Positions 49,235-59,959 of a DNA stretch of 64,000 nucleotides are shown one piece after another. Within the stretch, counting starts at the first letter, position 1, and the number at the start of each line of letters is the position of its first letter. The DNA is taken from NCBI GenBank assembly GCA_949318235.1, contig OX439129.1, positions 33,437,754-33,501,753 on the forward strand, written 5' to 3'. The translations under genes were made by a program, and so were the position numbers. The notes beneath the pieces are model-generated. The model ran no database searches. It saw only the letters and a program-made list of their open reading frames with translations, and was not told the origin of the DNA. Source of the stretch: Ecdyonurus torrentis (Eukaryota; Arthropoda; Insecta; Ephemeroptera; Heptageniidae).

Positions 49235-50322
49235 TGCCCCTTACTCTTTTTATATTCACCCACTCTATTTTGAAAACAAATTAATTACTCCCACTACAAT
49301 AATAATATTAAAATCTTATATTGCAGGTAATTCAAGGAACAGTAGGATTGTATAATGTACGATTTCGATACCCATCACGGCCAGCAGTGCCAGTATTAAG
49401 AGGCCTAACTTTTGAAGTTGAAAGAGGACAGACATTAGCACTGGTTGGAGCATCTGGGTGTGGCAAGAGCACAGTAATAGCTCTCATTGAGAGGTTTTAT
49501 GATCCTGTCAGTGGACAAATTGTAAGTTGGGTAGTTAAAAGATAATGCACCAGATCAAGAAAGAATTTTTAAAAAATGTTTGATTGATTCATTGATTTTT
49601 TTTTTTTAAAGCTTGTTGATGGTTTTGACATAAGGACACTAAACTTGGCCCACTTCAGAACACATATCGGTCTTGTGACTCAAGAACCTGTTCTATTTGA
49701 CTGTACAATTAAGGAGAATATAGCCTACGGGGCAGTTGGACACATATCAGAAGATGATATCTTCATTGCAGCTAAAACAGCAAATATACACGATTTTATT
49801 ATGAAGTTACCACAGGTAATGTCCATAGAATTTGCTGTAGCAAGTTATAGTAAGAAACATTTACTTATGAAAATTAATTTACTAATTTAATTGCCTCTGT
49901 TGTTTAAAGGGTTATGATACAATGGTTGGAGAGAGGGGAACTCAACTATCAGGAGGGCAAAAGCAGAGAGTCGCTATTGCCAGAGCACTTATTAGAGATC
50001 CAAAGATCTTACTATTAGATGAAGCTACTTCAGCTTTAGATACAGGAAGTGAAAAGGTCAAACATTACATTTACAATTTAAATTATTTTATTATTTGGCA
50101 TGTTTCATTCTGATTTTATTTAATTTTCAGGTAGTACAAGAAGCTCTTGATAGAGCTAGAAAAGGAAGAACATGCATTGTTGTTGCTCACCGTTTATCCA
50201 CTATTCAGAATGCAGATCGTATAGCTGTCTTGCATCATGGACGCATCGTGGAGTCAGGAACCCATGAAGAACTCAGAAATTTGAAAGGGCGCTACTATTC
50301 ACTTATTCAAGGGCAGAACTAA
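33854..50322 (+). CDS. Full ABCB transporter (P-glycoprotein/MDR type), complete
   Basis: ATP-driven efflux pump of lipophilic compounds in the plasma membrane, arranged TMD1-NBD1-linker-TMD2-NBD2. Exons: 33854-33895, 38488-38567, 39742-39847, 40307-40339, 41091-41228, 42417-42496, 42915-43026, 43507-43640, 43712-43883, 43989-44113, 44793-44964, 45037-45261, 45431-45556, 45644-45847, 45913-46083, 46480-46560, 46764-46915, 46989-47136, 47206-47346, 47433-47534, 47857-48018, 48097-48300, 48400-48500, 48616-48756, 48828-48984, 49327-49521, 49612-49815, 49910-50056, 50131-50322. All phases join; 1348 residues. NBD1: Walker [10 protein letters not shown] (492-500), LSGGQ (596-600), Walker B ILLLDEA (616-622). 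NBD2: Walker [10 protein letters not shown] (1144-1152), LSGGQ (1249-1253). The linker has RRNS, a possible PKA site; NIS in the first extracellular loop is a possible N-glycosylation site. AATAAA at 50484-50489. A second N-terminal exon exists at 39271-39359. Confidence 0.95.
36845..36883. repeat. (GA)n microsatellite
   Basis: Pure AG run in ABCB intron 1. Confidence 0.95.
36985..37190. other. Unexplained moderate-GC segment in ABCB intron 1
   Basis: About 200 bp of balanced composition (ACCACAGTGTGGTGC, then CCCACACCGGAGTATACGC and TCCAGCGTGGGTCGTTCATG) within very AT-rich intron, followed by an A-rich tail. No open frame of note. Could be a retroelement 3' fragment, an untranslated exon or an enhancer; I cannot choose. 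Confidence 0.35.
39229..39270 (+). promoter_or_regulatory. Possible internal promoter for the alternative ABCB start
   Basis: TATATATATAG at 39229-39239 lies about 32 bp before the ATG at 39271, so it could be a TATA box with a very short 5' UTR. TA runs are common here, so evidence is weak. Confidence 0.3.
39271..39359 (+). CDS. Alternative first coding exon of the ABCB gene
   Basis: ATG opens 29 codons ([20 protein letters not shown] and on, ending SNDDSC) and stops at a donor AG|GTGAGA in phase 2. That is the same phase and the same split codon as the exon ending at 38567 (CATAG|GTGAG). Both join to the exon at 39742 with Ser from AG|T, giving either ...SAHSHS-LENV or ...NDDSCS-LENV. The short form is 1337 residues. 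The dileucine-rich tail (QPLLLL) is absent from the long form and could affect sorting. Two mutually exclusive N-termini from two promoters is the simplest reading. Confidence 0.62.
40869..40907. repeat. (TA)n microsatellite
   Basis: TA run in the ABCB intron before exon 5 of the long form (41091). Confidence 0.9.
41498..41934. mobile_element. 437-bp foldback element flanked by TA runs
   Basis: GTTGGCAACCATTGCCGAAT at the left is matched by its complement ending at 41934. Pairing continues through TGGCCGAAATA and a CCACGTCGCGGCGTGGCAAT stem. A second direct/inverted family (GACCACGCTGCAGCGTGGCA, GACCACGTTGCGGAGTGG) sits inside. Both ends abut ATATAT, so the target was probably TA. In ABCB intron; non-coding. 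Confidence 0.88.
41935..42016. repeat. (TA)n microsatellite
   Basis: About 40 TA units directly at the right end of the foldback element. Confidence 0.95.
46136..46311. mobile_element. Foldback MITE in ABCB intron
   Basis: GTCTTCCAACTCC at the left pairs with GGAGTTGGAAGAAGGGAC at the right. GCGCGTAGTCCA pairs with TGGACTACAAAAAGTGCGC imperfectly. CpG-rich compared with the intron. No coding role. Confidence 0.7.
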
Positions 50323-50483
50323 TAGTTCAACTATGGAGAAAATGTTCCATAATAACTCAGGGAAGTAATTAAGAATGCCATAAAATTATGTTATGTTAAT
50401 ATATTATTTTAGTGTAGTTATAGTTAGCGCAAATATTTACATATATGGTAAGTTGTACATATAATTTTATACATAGATATTTA

Positions 50484-50499
50484 AATAAATTAAAATAAA
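50484..50499 (+). terminator. Poly-A signals of the ABCB gene
   Basis: AATAAA at 50484-50489 and again at 50494-50499, about 165 bp after the stop. They lie within 50 bp of the COA8 stop codon on the other strand, so the two 3' ends probably touch or overlap. Confidence 0.6.
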
Positions 50500-50529
50500 A
50501 ACTATCAATTAATGTCTTTGGTTATTTCA

Positions 50530-51985
50530 CTATGCACTCTCCTTAATTTTTAACTTAAGTTTCATTTTTTTAATATTTTTATTCAATTGTACTTGAAAAG
50601 ACTGCAGCATCAGTCCTATATTTTTCTTATACCATTCCTTGTTGTAATTAACATGAAGTTTCCAATTACTGTCTAAGAATTTTTTATAAAACACTGACAT
50701 TTCATCAGCTGTTAATGTTTTATTGTCACTATCTTCTTTGCTGTTGCTTTTTTTTGCATTCTTGATGAACTGTTCTCGTTCCTTGCAATCAGAAGAACAT
50801 AAAATTAGTTTTATTGTATATTATTGAGGCATAAATTTGTGTATACCATTTTAAGGTTAAAAGAAAAGCAAAACAAACAATACATATTTTAGTTACTGCA
50901 TTAGGGATTGTTGTGTTGTCTTATTTACTGCCTTTATTCTTTAAACCAGGGCTTAAAGTAAGCCAGAGCTGGTAAAAAGTTAAAAATTAAGAGCTTTGGA
51001 GCTATCTTGAGTTTTATAGCATTGATAGCTCCGGTAAAAGAATTTTTCTACTATAAGCCCTGCTTTAAAGTGAATAATTACTGATTTTGTTACAATGATG
51101 CTGCATGTACAGTACCAAACATATAGCTTACACTTTTGTACACAGGCAAATTAAAATTTCTACTATACAGTATACTACTAAAGCCTGTAAGTTCTCTAGG
51201 GTTTGTGACATCATTTTTTACCTGCTGCAGAGTGGATGCACAAGTTACTTATGAACGCAGCAGTATATATTTTACTATGACATCTTTGACTTCTCAGAAA
51301 CAGTAGCACAATAGAAATAAATAACAGTCCTCACCTTGATGAATCGTGTATTATGCTTAGTCCAGAACTCTTGGTTCCACTTCTGAACTTCATCTCTCTG
51401 AAGTCGATAGTTTTTTTCAAGCTCGGATTCTAAGCTTGGTACATGAATGAGTATTGGACGAATGTTGGAAACTGGATCAGGAGGCCCCACCATGTCTTTT
51501 TCCCCAACAGGTTGAATGCAAAAATCACTTTCTTTAGTGTTGCTACCTGTTTTTGTGGTTGCTGATCTGATAGACTTTGTACAGCTAGCAGTCTGAAAAA
51601 TGAGAATATTATTTTAGAAATTAATTATTAAATAATATATCATTACATAATTTACATATTGTAATAATCTGTAATATGCATAATCATATAATTTAAATCT
51701 AAATTCTGCCCCATCTCTCCCTGGACTAGAATAAAAAAATGAGTAAATATAATTTACTTTACATGCGGTGCACCACATAAAATGCATAGCTAGTGGTGGT
51801 GAGCTGGTGTGGCTTTTGAAACGTGAAACCTCACAACAAGGATAGTTCGGTACCCTCAGACAAGTGTCATCCAGCTGCAAGGTACCGATGTTAACGTGTC
51901 TGCACAATGGCAAAAAGGACGTGCGACCCGGCAACAAGCACAAGCTCTGGCTATTGCAAGTCGCAAACTTTACGTATGCATACAT
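50530..51985 (-). CDS. COA8: Cytochrome c oxidase assembly factor 8 (APOPT1 family)
   Basis: Mitochondrial protein that supports complex IV assembly and protects it under oxidative stress. Minus-strand exons, in transcript order: 51985-51758, 51592-51335, 50781-50530; phases join; 245 residues. The middle exon carries the family core MVGPPDPVSNIRPILIHVP, then EVQKWNQEFWTKHNTRFIK. The last exon has REQFIKNAKKS, TLTADEMSVFYKKFL, NWKLHVNYNKEWYKKN, matching the human C-terminal half. Exon 1 is less certain: it starts MYAYVKFATCNSQSL and includes GRTSFLPLCRH and CEVSRF, which recall the human N-terminus and suit a mitochondrial presequence, but start and donor (GTAAAT) are inferred. Human COA8 is about 206 residues. 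Convergent with ABCB (stops 207 bp apart). I see no canonical poly-A signal on this strand between the two stops. Confidence 0.88.
50947..51062. mobile_element. 116-bp hAT-like mini element in COA8 intron 2
   Basis: Ends CAGGGCTTAAAGTA and CTACTATAAGCCCTG are inverted. CTTTAAAC (50939-50946) and CTTTAAAG (51063-51070) flank it, an 8-bp duplication with one difference. AGCTCC/GGAGCT pairs lie inside. Confidence 0.8.
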
Positions 51986-52730
51986 ACCTTCCTATGTATG
52001 TACATGCATAATATACATCATATGTACATACTAGCATTATGACCACCGTATTTTACATATTTATCAAAAAAATCATATATATTTTGAGTATAAATAAATA
52101 AACAAAAACTCAATCATATACATACATATGAAAAAAAAATCGAGCAGTTAAAATGAGGCTATATGCATATAACCCTTAAATTATCAACTAACCTTTAATA
52201 CAAGCTGATGATTACGTCTTAATAAAATCAAGCAAAGCATTCTTAATGCTAATATTACGTATATATGTCACGTTTTAATTTAAATTATAATCAAGAAATT
52301 ACACTTTTGATGAATTGTTATTGTTTGTTTACTAAATTTTTTCTTTCCAGCTGGTGAAACAGTTTCACCAACACAAAACTCCTAATTATGTAATATTTTA
52401 AATCTTTAACACATCTTATGTCATGTTTTAGGGTAAAAAATATATTTAATACAAAATTTATTAATTATTATTTATTTTGATATTAAAATGTTTTGCAAAT
52501 ATAAGTGTTTTGGCCTTGCTTTTATTTTGCCATTTTTTTAATGAACTTCCAACAGTTACAAGCCTGTGTATTGTTTTGCTTTCGTCACTAAAATGGTTGC
52601 CGAAAATTTATCTTAAATTCTAATTTGACTTTGTAGTTTTTGACCCTCAGAGTTATTCGAGTGCATTTTCCCGTGAACACATCAGCTTTTTGTTATATTG
52701 AGCTATCTTTAGCATAATAGTTTCCAAAAA
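51986..52730. promoter_or_regulatory. Shared upstream region of COA8 and GPS2
   Basis: The two genes face away from each other with 745 bp between the inferred start codons. AAAATGGTTGCCGAAAATTT near 52590 may mark the GPS2 side (ATGGxxGC-type core, as in many housekeeping starts). GTGGTCATAATGCTAG-type sequence near 52040 is AT-rich. No TATA box at a fitting distance from either ATG. Confidence 0.4.
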
Positions 52731-55700
52731 ATGCCAGCTCCTGTGACAGGCAGACCTAAAAAAACAGAGGCCATCTGGGGTGCTCTCCGGGCCCACATAA
52801 TTCGAGAACGACAAAAGAAAAAACAAGGTATGCATAATTGATAATTGGCAATATGATGCACATTATGCATTATATAATTTATCGGTCAAAAACATATTAT
52901 TGTTTATATTTAATATAAATATTAATATTTATGGTGATTAGTGTCATAGTTATCGGCAAAGGCAACTGTTTTTCACGCTGAGAAAAACAACAACAAATGC
53001 ATACAAAAAACATCCCGATCAACTCCCTGATCTGACGATAACTATGGCCTGCTTATAACTAGTGCAATTCATTATTATTATTTACATCATATTTAACATG
53101 CTATGATACGCATTTACATATCTTTTTTATGCTAACGTGCAATTAATTTTTAACATCGCTTATGTGTTTAGAACAAGAGGCAGATGCTGAAGTGGAGCGC
53201 CAAAGAAAGGAAAGAGAACGTCAGCAAAAACAAGATGTGATGACACTTGGAGAAACCAGAGAACAGATTCAGCAATTAGAGACTCGTCTATCACAGTTAA
53301 AAGAAGAAAAGCACCAGCTTTTCTTGCAGTTAAAGAAGGTTCTCAATGAAGACGACAATAGAAGGCGACAGCTTGTCAAGGAATCGAGGTATGTCAGTTG
53401 TTACGTGATGCCGTGCTCTGTTATGTTTGTGTCATGGCAAATGCTGTAAATAACACAATAATATGTAAAGTTTACTTGTTAGTGCTGTCATGTTAATTAA
53501 AAATTTGGGAATTAAATGTGGGGTCTCTCAACATTTATATTTTTATTATAACATGAGAATCTTTATATTAACAAAGTTATCAAAATTTTAGATGTTGCTG
53601 TATTCGTTTTAAGTTTACAGTGTGTAAAATTATGACAATTCAAGTTATTATTATATTTTTGTCATTATTAATGTTTTAATATATGTATTTTGAACGTTGT
53701 TTCAGTGAAATAGGGAATATGCAAGGTTATGGTCAAGGCACTGTGGCTTACAGCAATCAACAACCCCAACCTCAGCAGCTGTTTCTACAGCCAAATATGT
53801 CTCTGACTGGCCGATCTGCTCTTTATAAACCTCCTGGGCATGCAACTCTGTTACCCCCAATTACTTATGACATGCTCTCAAATGGACTACCAAGGGTTAG
53901 TATTTTGTTGCTAAAAATATAGTGTTCATTTGTGTACTATATAATAGAACATGAGAATGTTTATCATAAATTTACAATGAAACGACTAGATATATTGTAT
54001 TGTAATATACTGATAATATATGTCATTGAAAGATAAGTATATCGATGAAGTCAAATAGCTTTCTCGTATCTGAGAAAATATATCATGCAACCTTCAACCA
54101 TAACTCTCCTTCAAAGAAATCCTAGTTGCATCAAAAAATTTCACTGCTATGAGAAAGTTATTTGACTTCCATCGAAATATATTATATGCAATGTTGCACT
54201 CTCTAATCAAGGGCAAGCCAATGCATGCTTTCATTAATAGGGGACTTCTACATACACTTGCTCATTAAAAGTTAAGGTATAGTTAAAAAAAAAAAAAAAA
54301 AAAAAAAAACGTAATGTAATGTAATAAGTAAAATATTCCTGTTAACTTGATGCTGGTCTAGCTTCCATCCCCCTAATACCCTCGTTATGTGTTTTACTAC
54401 TCATCTTTATTTTTCACAACAGGGAGCATTGAAGAGATCCAGAAGCCCATCTCCTCCTCCTCAAAATTATCATCCAAGTTATGGTTACAAGCCGGGAGCA
54501 ATGCCACATTATCCTCAACAAAGTAAGTAGAAAATAATAATTTCATTTTGTTGGTGTGTGGGATACTAAATTAGTTTCTATACTTGACAGAAATGGATGA
54601 TGTGCGTAGAGGTCATGAATATCCCCGTGCAGTGCTGTGGAACAGTAAGTAGCCTATTGGTGTACTATTGTAATATTTTAAATAAGTGAAAATGTTTGTT
54701 CTCCACTCTTTTGGTGGGACTGAAATTGCTTGTTTAGTGCTTGTGTTTAAATAAAAATTATTTTTCCTGTCATTTTACTGTTGATCAATAAAATTTCTTA
54801 TTATTATTTCTTAATTAGATATAGTAAATTATTATTGGATCAAAAATTTCTTATGAACATTTAAATACTATGTTGTAAATAATAAAATTTCTAGGAAAGG
54901 GTAGAGGAAATCAGTAAGGGTCTTATCATAGTGAAAATATGTCCTTTAGTATTGTAGAAAACTTGCTAGCAAGGCCTCTATTTTTTCATTTCAATTTTAT
55001 TAAAGCCAAACAAGATGGTTTATTTTTAATAACTTATGTTACTAGTTTGTAAACAATATATTTATTCTATTTGCAGTTAATTTTTAATCTAGTTAAGTAT
55101 AATTATTCAAAATAGTGTCTATCCATAAGTTTCTCAAGTATGATTGCTCTTATGATTGATTTCTTCGTACATGTGTAGTACAGCATTATCTACACTGATA
55201 AGCAGGAGATAAAACTCAAGTTATTTTTGCAGAGAATCCTCCGTCGTCTCCTTATGGCTCTGCTCAGTCTGGAGCTTATTATTCACATCCTCCTGTGAGC
55301 CAAGTTGCAAGCACCACAGTATCATATGATCCAACCTCTGCTCGAACTGTATATTCTTATGCTGGAGCAGGCCACCCTCAGTATGCTCAAGCACCTCCTG
55401 GAGCACCTGCCCCACCAAGGGATGAAGCTGGCAAACATGCACCGGGTGGAATATTTTTGAGCCATGGGCAACCCTCTGCACAGCAAGCTCCAGGTCCTCC
55501 TCGAGATATGCCTCGTATGCAAGGTATATTTTTTTGCTAGCAGCTAAGGAATTTACAGCAATGTAGAAAATCATTCATACTTGACATGATGCTTTGTCCC
55601 ATTCAGAGTAAACCAACAGCTCTTTCCTGTGACCTACTGATTGATTTCCCAACTTTCTTTCTAGCATACATCTCTTGCTTTACCTAGGCTCATCATTTAC

Positions 55701-57209
55701 TGCATACATTTCCTCTTACACCTAATTCTACGTACATTATTCTTTTTCAGAAAATTTTCAACCACCTTAGACCATGATATTAAAGGCCTGGCCCTTTTTC
55801 TGCTTCCATCCACTGTTTTGTGAAAAAAACATATTTGCAAGCCTCTCATCACTCATCCATTCCACATGTCCAAACCATCTTAACTTTCATACTTATCTAT
55901 CACTGTTTCTTGCATCCCACATTAACTCATCACCATCATATTCTTCACCCTATCTAGTCTTGTTTTTACCACAAATGTGCCTAAAGAAACTCATATCCAC
56001 AACATTCACCAACTACAAGGTGAAAGCTTTCGAATATTAAAAGCAATACAGATAATATAAAGTGATAATAATGCTGTTCATGGCTGTTAGGTATGATAAA
56101 TGTGAAAGAAAAGGGTAGGAGAAAACCAGCAAAGGCCTTACCATAATCTTGCTGTCACAGAGATAAACAAAAAAAAAAAAAAAAAAAAAAAAAAATCGAT
56201 AGCTTTTGGCACTAAACTGAACTCTCAAAGAAAACGGTGATTTATGCCTTCGTCCAATGTTATAGACACAGAGACTTATAAAATTTCTCCCTTAGTCAGT
56301 AATGAAATGATTGAGGAAGGCATATCTCACTCCATGTTCTCTTGGAGTTTAGCAATGCATTATAAGCTAGTTTTTTTTTTTTTTTAATGTTTATATCTGT
56401 GCTAGCAAGATGTTCACTGAACTATTGCACTCTCATCACTATGGTAAGGCCCTTGCTGGTTTCTCCTATCCTTTTCTTTCAAATTTATCATATTTAACAA
56501 TGATGGTTCATTGCACTTAATATCTCTATTATTATTAACACATATAGTATTGAAATTTATTATTGCATTTTTAAATTGGTTTTTGTTTTTACCATTAGTT
56601 TTATATTTTGTTCCAGCTTATGTTCCACATCCATTACATCCACAATTAGAACATCGTGAGCAGAAACCTCCGTCATTCTCAGCCCAGGAGGTAGAGAAGT
56701 ATTATGGCGTAGTGCCGTCTGGAGGAGTGAGCATTAGACCTGCTACACATGTCCCCATACAAGGAGGAGCTATTCCAATCCAGCAAGCACCTCAGGTGAA
56801 TAATATATGAAATAAATAAGATTTTATAAATAGTACAGAGATACACCATTGAGGTTGTGATAACATTATAAAAGAAAAGGAAAGCATAAAATGTAGGTTA
56901 AGATAGTAATTGCTTTTTAAATTGAATTTTGTGCTTAAAATTTATACTTGGCTATCAAGTGAAAAATAATAATAAAATATGATAGAATATAAATATGATG
57001 AGATATTGATTTATTTTGGTGTCTAATATGTATTATTCATATGATGCGTTAATTTGACACGCGTCAATGGATAAACAAAGTTGGAACAATGTAAACAAAT
57101 GAAGCCCTTCACATTTAATTTTAAAAAAACACTGTGAACAGCTCCATTTGTTTATATGTTGGCACACATCAAATTTATGAGTCATGTGAATAATACTTCA
57201 TGTTTATGC

Positions 57210-57245
<36 letters not shown>

Positions 57246-57329
57246 ATGGAGTAGCTAAGTGTAAATTTTTAGCGCAAAGTGTTGTGTTAAAAGCAGCTAC
57301 TATCCTTTCCTTTCATAAACTATTTTTAG

Positions 57330-57378
<49 letters not shown>

Positions 57379-57638
57379 ATATAATAACATTTTTCTGATA
57401 TTTAGGGTGCAAAGTCTGGTGGAATTACTTCAGGATATCCAATCCGCGGTCAGCCATCCCCCCATGTAACCTCTGGCAGTTATCAGCCTTCTACTTCCAC
57501 TCCTCATGTAAGTAAATAGTAGAGTAATACAATTTAAGGCGGGAAACCAGGTACTGCGGGATTTTACTAAAAAAAAATTAAAGAAAGAAAAAGCTAACAT
57601 TTTGCACGGTGATACATAGGATAAGGTATCTTCAAAAA

Positions 57639-57688
<50 letters not shown>

Positions 57689-58293
57689 GGAGGGTCACCA
57701 TGCTAGATTTTAAATTATGATTTTTTAAAGTTTTAGTCCCATAAGAGCCCATGTTAATTTCAATAATTATTTTCTCTCTTATATGATGGTCAAGGGCTAA
57801 GAAAATTTTATCATAGGTAGCTGTTACAATTAACTTTGAAATGGCATCATAAAGTTTTGAAGTTTTCGTTTTAAATTTTAAGCTTCAAGCCATCTATATA
57901 CAACCCTTAAAACAAACCAGCTCATCCTTACACATTAACAGTGCTATTAATGTTATTATTATTAAATACAAACAAGTAATTAGAAATGTTGAATTTTTAC
58001 TGTTACAGAGTGTATATGTGAGCCAATCTCCTGCTCCGAGACTGTCATATAGCCAGGCAGCCCCACCTCCTCCAGGTCATGGGCAAGGTCCTCCTGGGCA
58101 TGGGCAAGGTCCTCCAGGTCATGGACAAGGTCCTCCTGGACATGGGCAAGGTCCTCCAGGTCATGGGCAAGGTCCTCCAGGACATGGACAAGGTCCTCCT
58201 GGTCATAACCAGGGTACTGGACATGGCCAACCTCAAGGCCACGGACCTTCTCCGGGAAGATACAGTGTACCAGGCTTACAGAGAGAGGTATAG
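52731..58293 (+). CDS. GPS2: G protein pathway suppressor 2
   Basis: Nuclear subunit of the NCoR/SMRT-HDAC3 co-repressor complex. Exons: 52731-52827, 53172-53388, 53706-53895, 54423-54522, 54591-54644, 55233-55523, 56617-56795, 57406-57507, 58009-58293; phases join; 504 residues against about 327 in human. The N-terminus (MPAPVTGRPKKTEAIWGALR, RERQKKK) matches the human start. A charged helix and coiled coil follow (LGETREQIQQLETRLSQL, then EEKHQLFLQLKKVLNEDD, residues about 60-95). This region in the human protein mediates contact with TBL1 and SMRT. The remainder is Pro/Gln/Tyr-rich and disordered. The last exon has seven PPGHGQG units. Exons 4 and 5 are short (100 and 54 nt). Poly-A signals at 58346-58351 and 59663-59668. 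Head to head with COA8. Confidence 0.93.
54034..54182. mobile_element. Foldback MITE in GPS2 intron 3
   Basis: ATATCGATGAAGTCAAATAG pairs with TTATTTGACTTCCATCGAAA. CTTTCTCGTA and TATGAGAAAG extend the stem. Non-coding. Confidence 0.75.
54890..55035. mobile_element. MITE family A, worn copy in GPS2 intron 5
   Basis: GAAATCAGTAAGGGTCTTAT then CATAGTGAAAATATGTCC at the left; AAACAAGATGGTTTATTTTT at the right matches the family's outer tail. The inner right repeat is lost. Confidence 0.55.
56079..56525. mobile_element. MITE family A, full-length copy in GPS2 intron 6
   Basis: Both outer tails are visible: GGCTGTTAGGTATGATAAAT at the left, ATTTATCATATTTAACAATG at the right. Inside them lie GGAGAAAACCAGCAAAGGCC and GGCCCTTGCTGGTTTCTCC. 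Middle contains poly-A and poly-T runs. Best single copy for defining family limits. Confidence 0.85.
57040..57188. mobile_element. Imperfect foldback in GPS2 intron 7
   Basis: TCATATGATGCGTTAATTTG near 57038 pairs loosely with CAAATTTATGAGTCATGTGA near 57170. AACAATGTAAACAAATG pairs with CATTTGTTTATATGTT. Worn. Confidence 0.5.
57535..57900. mobile_element. Repeat family M, copy in GPS2 intron 8
   Basis: GGAGGGTCACCATGCTAGAT then TTTTTAAAGTTTTAGTCCCA corresponds, reversed, to the block at 6740-6800 in eRF3. A poly-A run (57642-57685) sits where the other copy has poly-C. Confidence 0.55.
58069..58215 (+). repeat. 21-bp minisatellite coding for PPGHGQG repeats in GPS2
   Basis: Seven in-frame 21-bp units starting at 58069. 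Six read PPGHGQG and the last PPGHNQG. Third positions vary little between units, so expansion looks recent. Confidence 0.95.
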
Positions 58294-58860
58294 AGGAATA
58301 TCTTCATCTACAAGCCTTTCTGCAACTTATTCTTCTGTGGGATCAAATAAATAATGCATAAACAAATACTGCTTTGTTCGTAAAGGTTTTGTCTTCATTT
58401 TTATCTCTGATTTTTTAAATAACTATTTATGCAAAGCAAAAAAGCAGACTTATCAACTTAACCACAGTATAATATAGTAATTTAAGTGGCATTACCTAGT
58501 GATTGTTTTAAGGAAAATTCAAAAATTATCAATTAAAATATGTTACATATTAAAGGAAATAATAGGAAAACTAGCAAGCACCTGGCACATACTCTGCATT
58601 ACCGTCTTTACACCACACACATGGCAGGTTAGATAAGCTTGATATCTGCAAGTAATGCTAAGAACTACTACAATTTATAACAATATTTGTTTTGGCTCAA
58701 GATGGTCAGCTGGTGGGGTATAAGTGACCTTTCTGAACTTTAAGAACATATGTAAACATGCAACTGAAATTTAATTCATTAAAAAAATGCCCTTGGGAAA
58801 AACAAACTTTTTTGCATTACTGAATTTTTAATTACTGAAATAACAGTTTTGTATTGAAAA
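58294..58860. other. GPS2 3' UTR with a MITE family A fragment
   Basis: AATAAA at 58346-58351 would end a short transcript. GAAAACTAGCAAGCACCTGG at about 58566 is a worn family A end. Nothing else supported. Confidence 0.45.
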
Positions 58861-58863
58861 GTA

Positions 58864-59203
58864 AAAGGCCATATGACAGAACGAGAATTGATTATCTTCA
58901 AGGCCTAGAACACATTGAACAAAAAACTTATCTAATATCCTAACAAACCTGAATATCAATGTTGATTTGACTGGAGTCATTGATTTCTAATTATTTTCCA
59001 TTCACAAAAAGACGAGTGCGGATAATGATGTCACAGTTCGTCTGGTCCAAAACAAGCGAGCTGTGATCTCATTATCCTCAGCCGCCTTTTTGTGAATGGA
59101 AAATTAGAAATCATTGTCTCTGGCCAAATCAACATTGATATCAGTTATGTTAGGATATTAGACATGTTTTTTGTTCAACCTAATAAAAGAGTAGTTGGCC
59201 TTT
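58864..59203. mobile_element. Foldback element downstream of GPS2
   Basis: AAAAGGCC at the left and GGCCTTTAA at the right bound arms containing CTAATATCCTAACAAACCTG, ATCAATGTTGATTTG and TTTCCATTCACAAAAAGACG with matching complements. The centre holds GATGTCACAGTTCGTC. If the distal poly-A signal at 59663 is used, this hairpin lies in the GPS2 3' UTR. Confidence 0.82.
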
Positions 59204-59209
59204 AATATA

Positions 59210-59800
59210 TATATATATTTTTTATTATTTTTTTTTTATGCATTAGGTAAATCATTTAGACTGCTTTATTGTACTGTGTAAGCTTAGTATTTTCTTTAAC
59301 TTAAAAACTGTTGTTGTCATGTTTCATTTGTACATATAGATATTTAAACACTTTAACCTAACTGTAAGAAAGAAAAAAGAAAAGTGTCTCTGAATGATAA
59401 ATAGATCATGATTTTTTATATCATGATTAAACTAATAATGCAATATATTTGCTGCAATATAAGCTCTAACTTCTTTGGTTTTTTAATGTATTTTTGGTGC
59501 TGTAAAATCAAACAATACAACCTGTTATTTTGAATATTATTTCTCTCTCAACAATGTTTACAAACAAGCTTCTGAAAAAGCTTGATGTATTATGTGTATT
59601 ATATGTGCTGTAATTTGAAATTGTCTGTAATTAATATTTCTTAAACTGGAGTTGGCTAATTAAATAAAAATATATATACCCAAATTTTTTTTTCCTTTTA
59701 TTTTATTATTATTATTTTTTTATTAAAATTATTTTTATTTTTCTACATTAATAACTGAAAATCTAGAAACTACTTTTTAGATACTGATGTTATGGAGGAA
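59210..59800. other. Distal GPS2 3' UTR or intergenic DNA
   Basis: AT-rich; AATAAA at 59663-59668. No gene seen. Confidence 0.4.
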
Positions 59801-59804
59801 AATA

Positions 59805-59955
59805 TTGGTATCTCGTTTTTTATGATGTAAAGCAAAATGTGTAACTCATAGCACCATTTACCTTACGTTTGGAAATGAGTTACCCATTTTACTTCCCATG
59901 ACAAAAAACAAGATACACATTTTACTTCCCGCAACAACAAAACGAGATAAATTAT
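59805..59955. mobile_element. Foldback MITE, family F
   Basis: GGTATCTCGTTTTTTATGAT at the left and ACAAAAAACAAGATACACAT toward the right, with CAACAAAACGAGATAAAT as a further terminal repeat. Shares ends with the copy at 18315-18470. Confidence 0.7.
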
Positions 59956-59959
59956 ATTT

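Noticed and set aside
55221..55574. 117-codon minus-strand frame over a GPS2 exon
   Set aside because: Shadow of the proline-rich GPS2 exon 55233-55523, which has valid splice sites and phase.
58045..58354. Alternative frames through the GPS2 repeat array
   Set aside because: Repetitive 21-bp units stay open in several frames; only the PPGHGQG frame joins the upstream exons.
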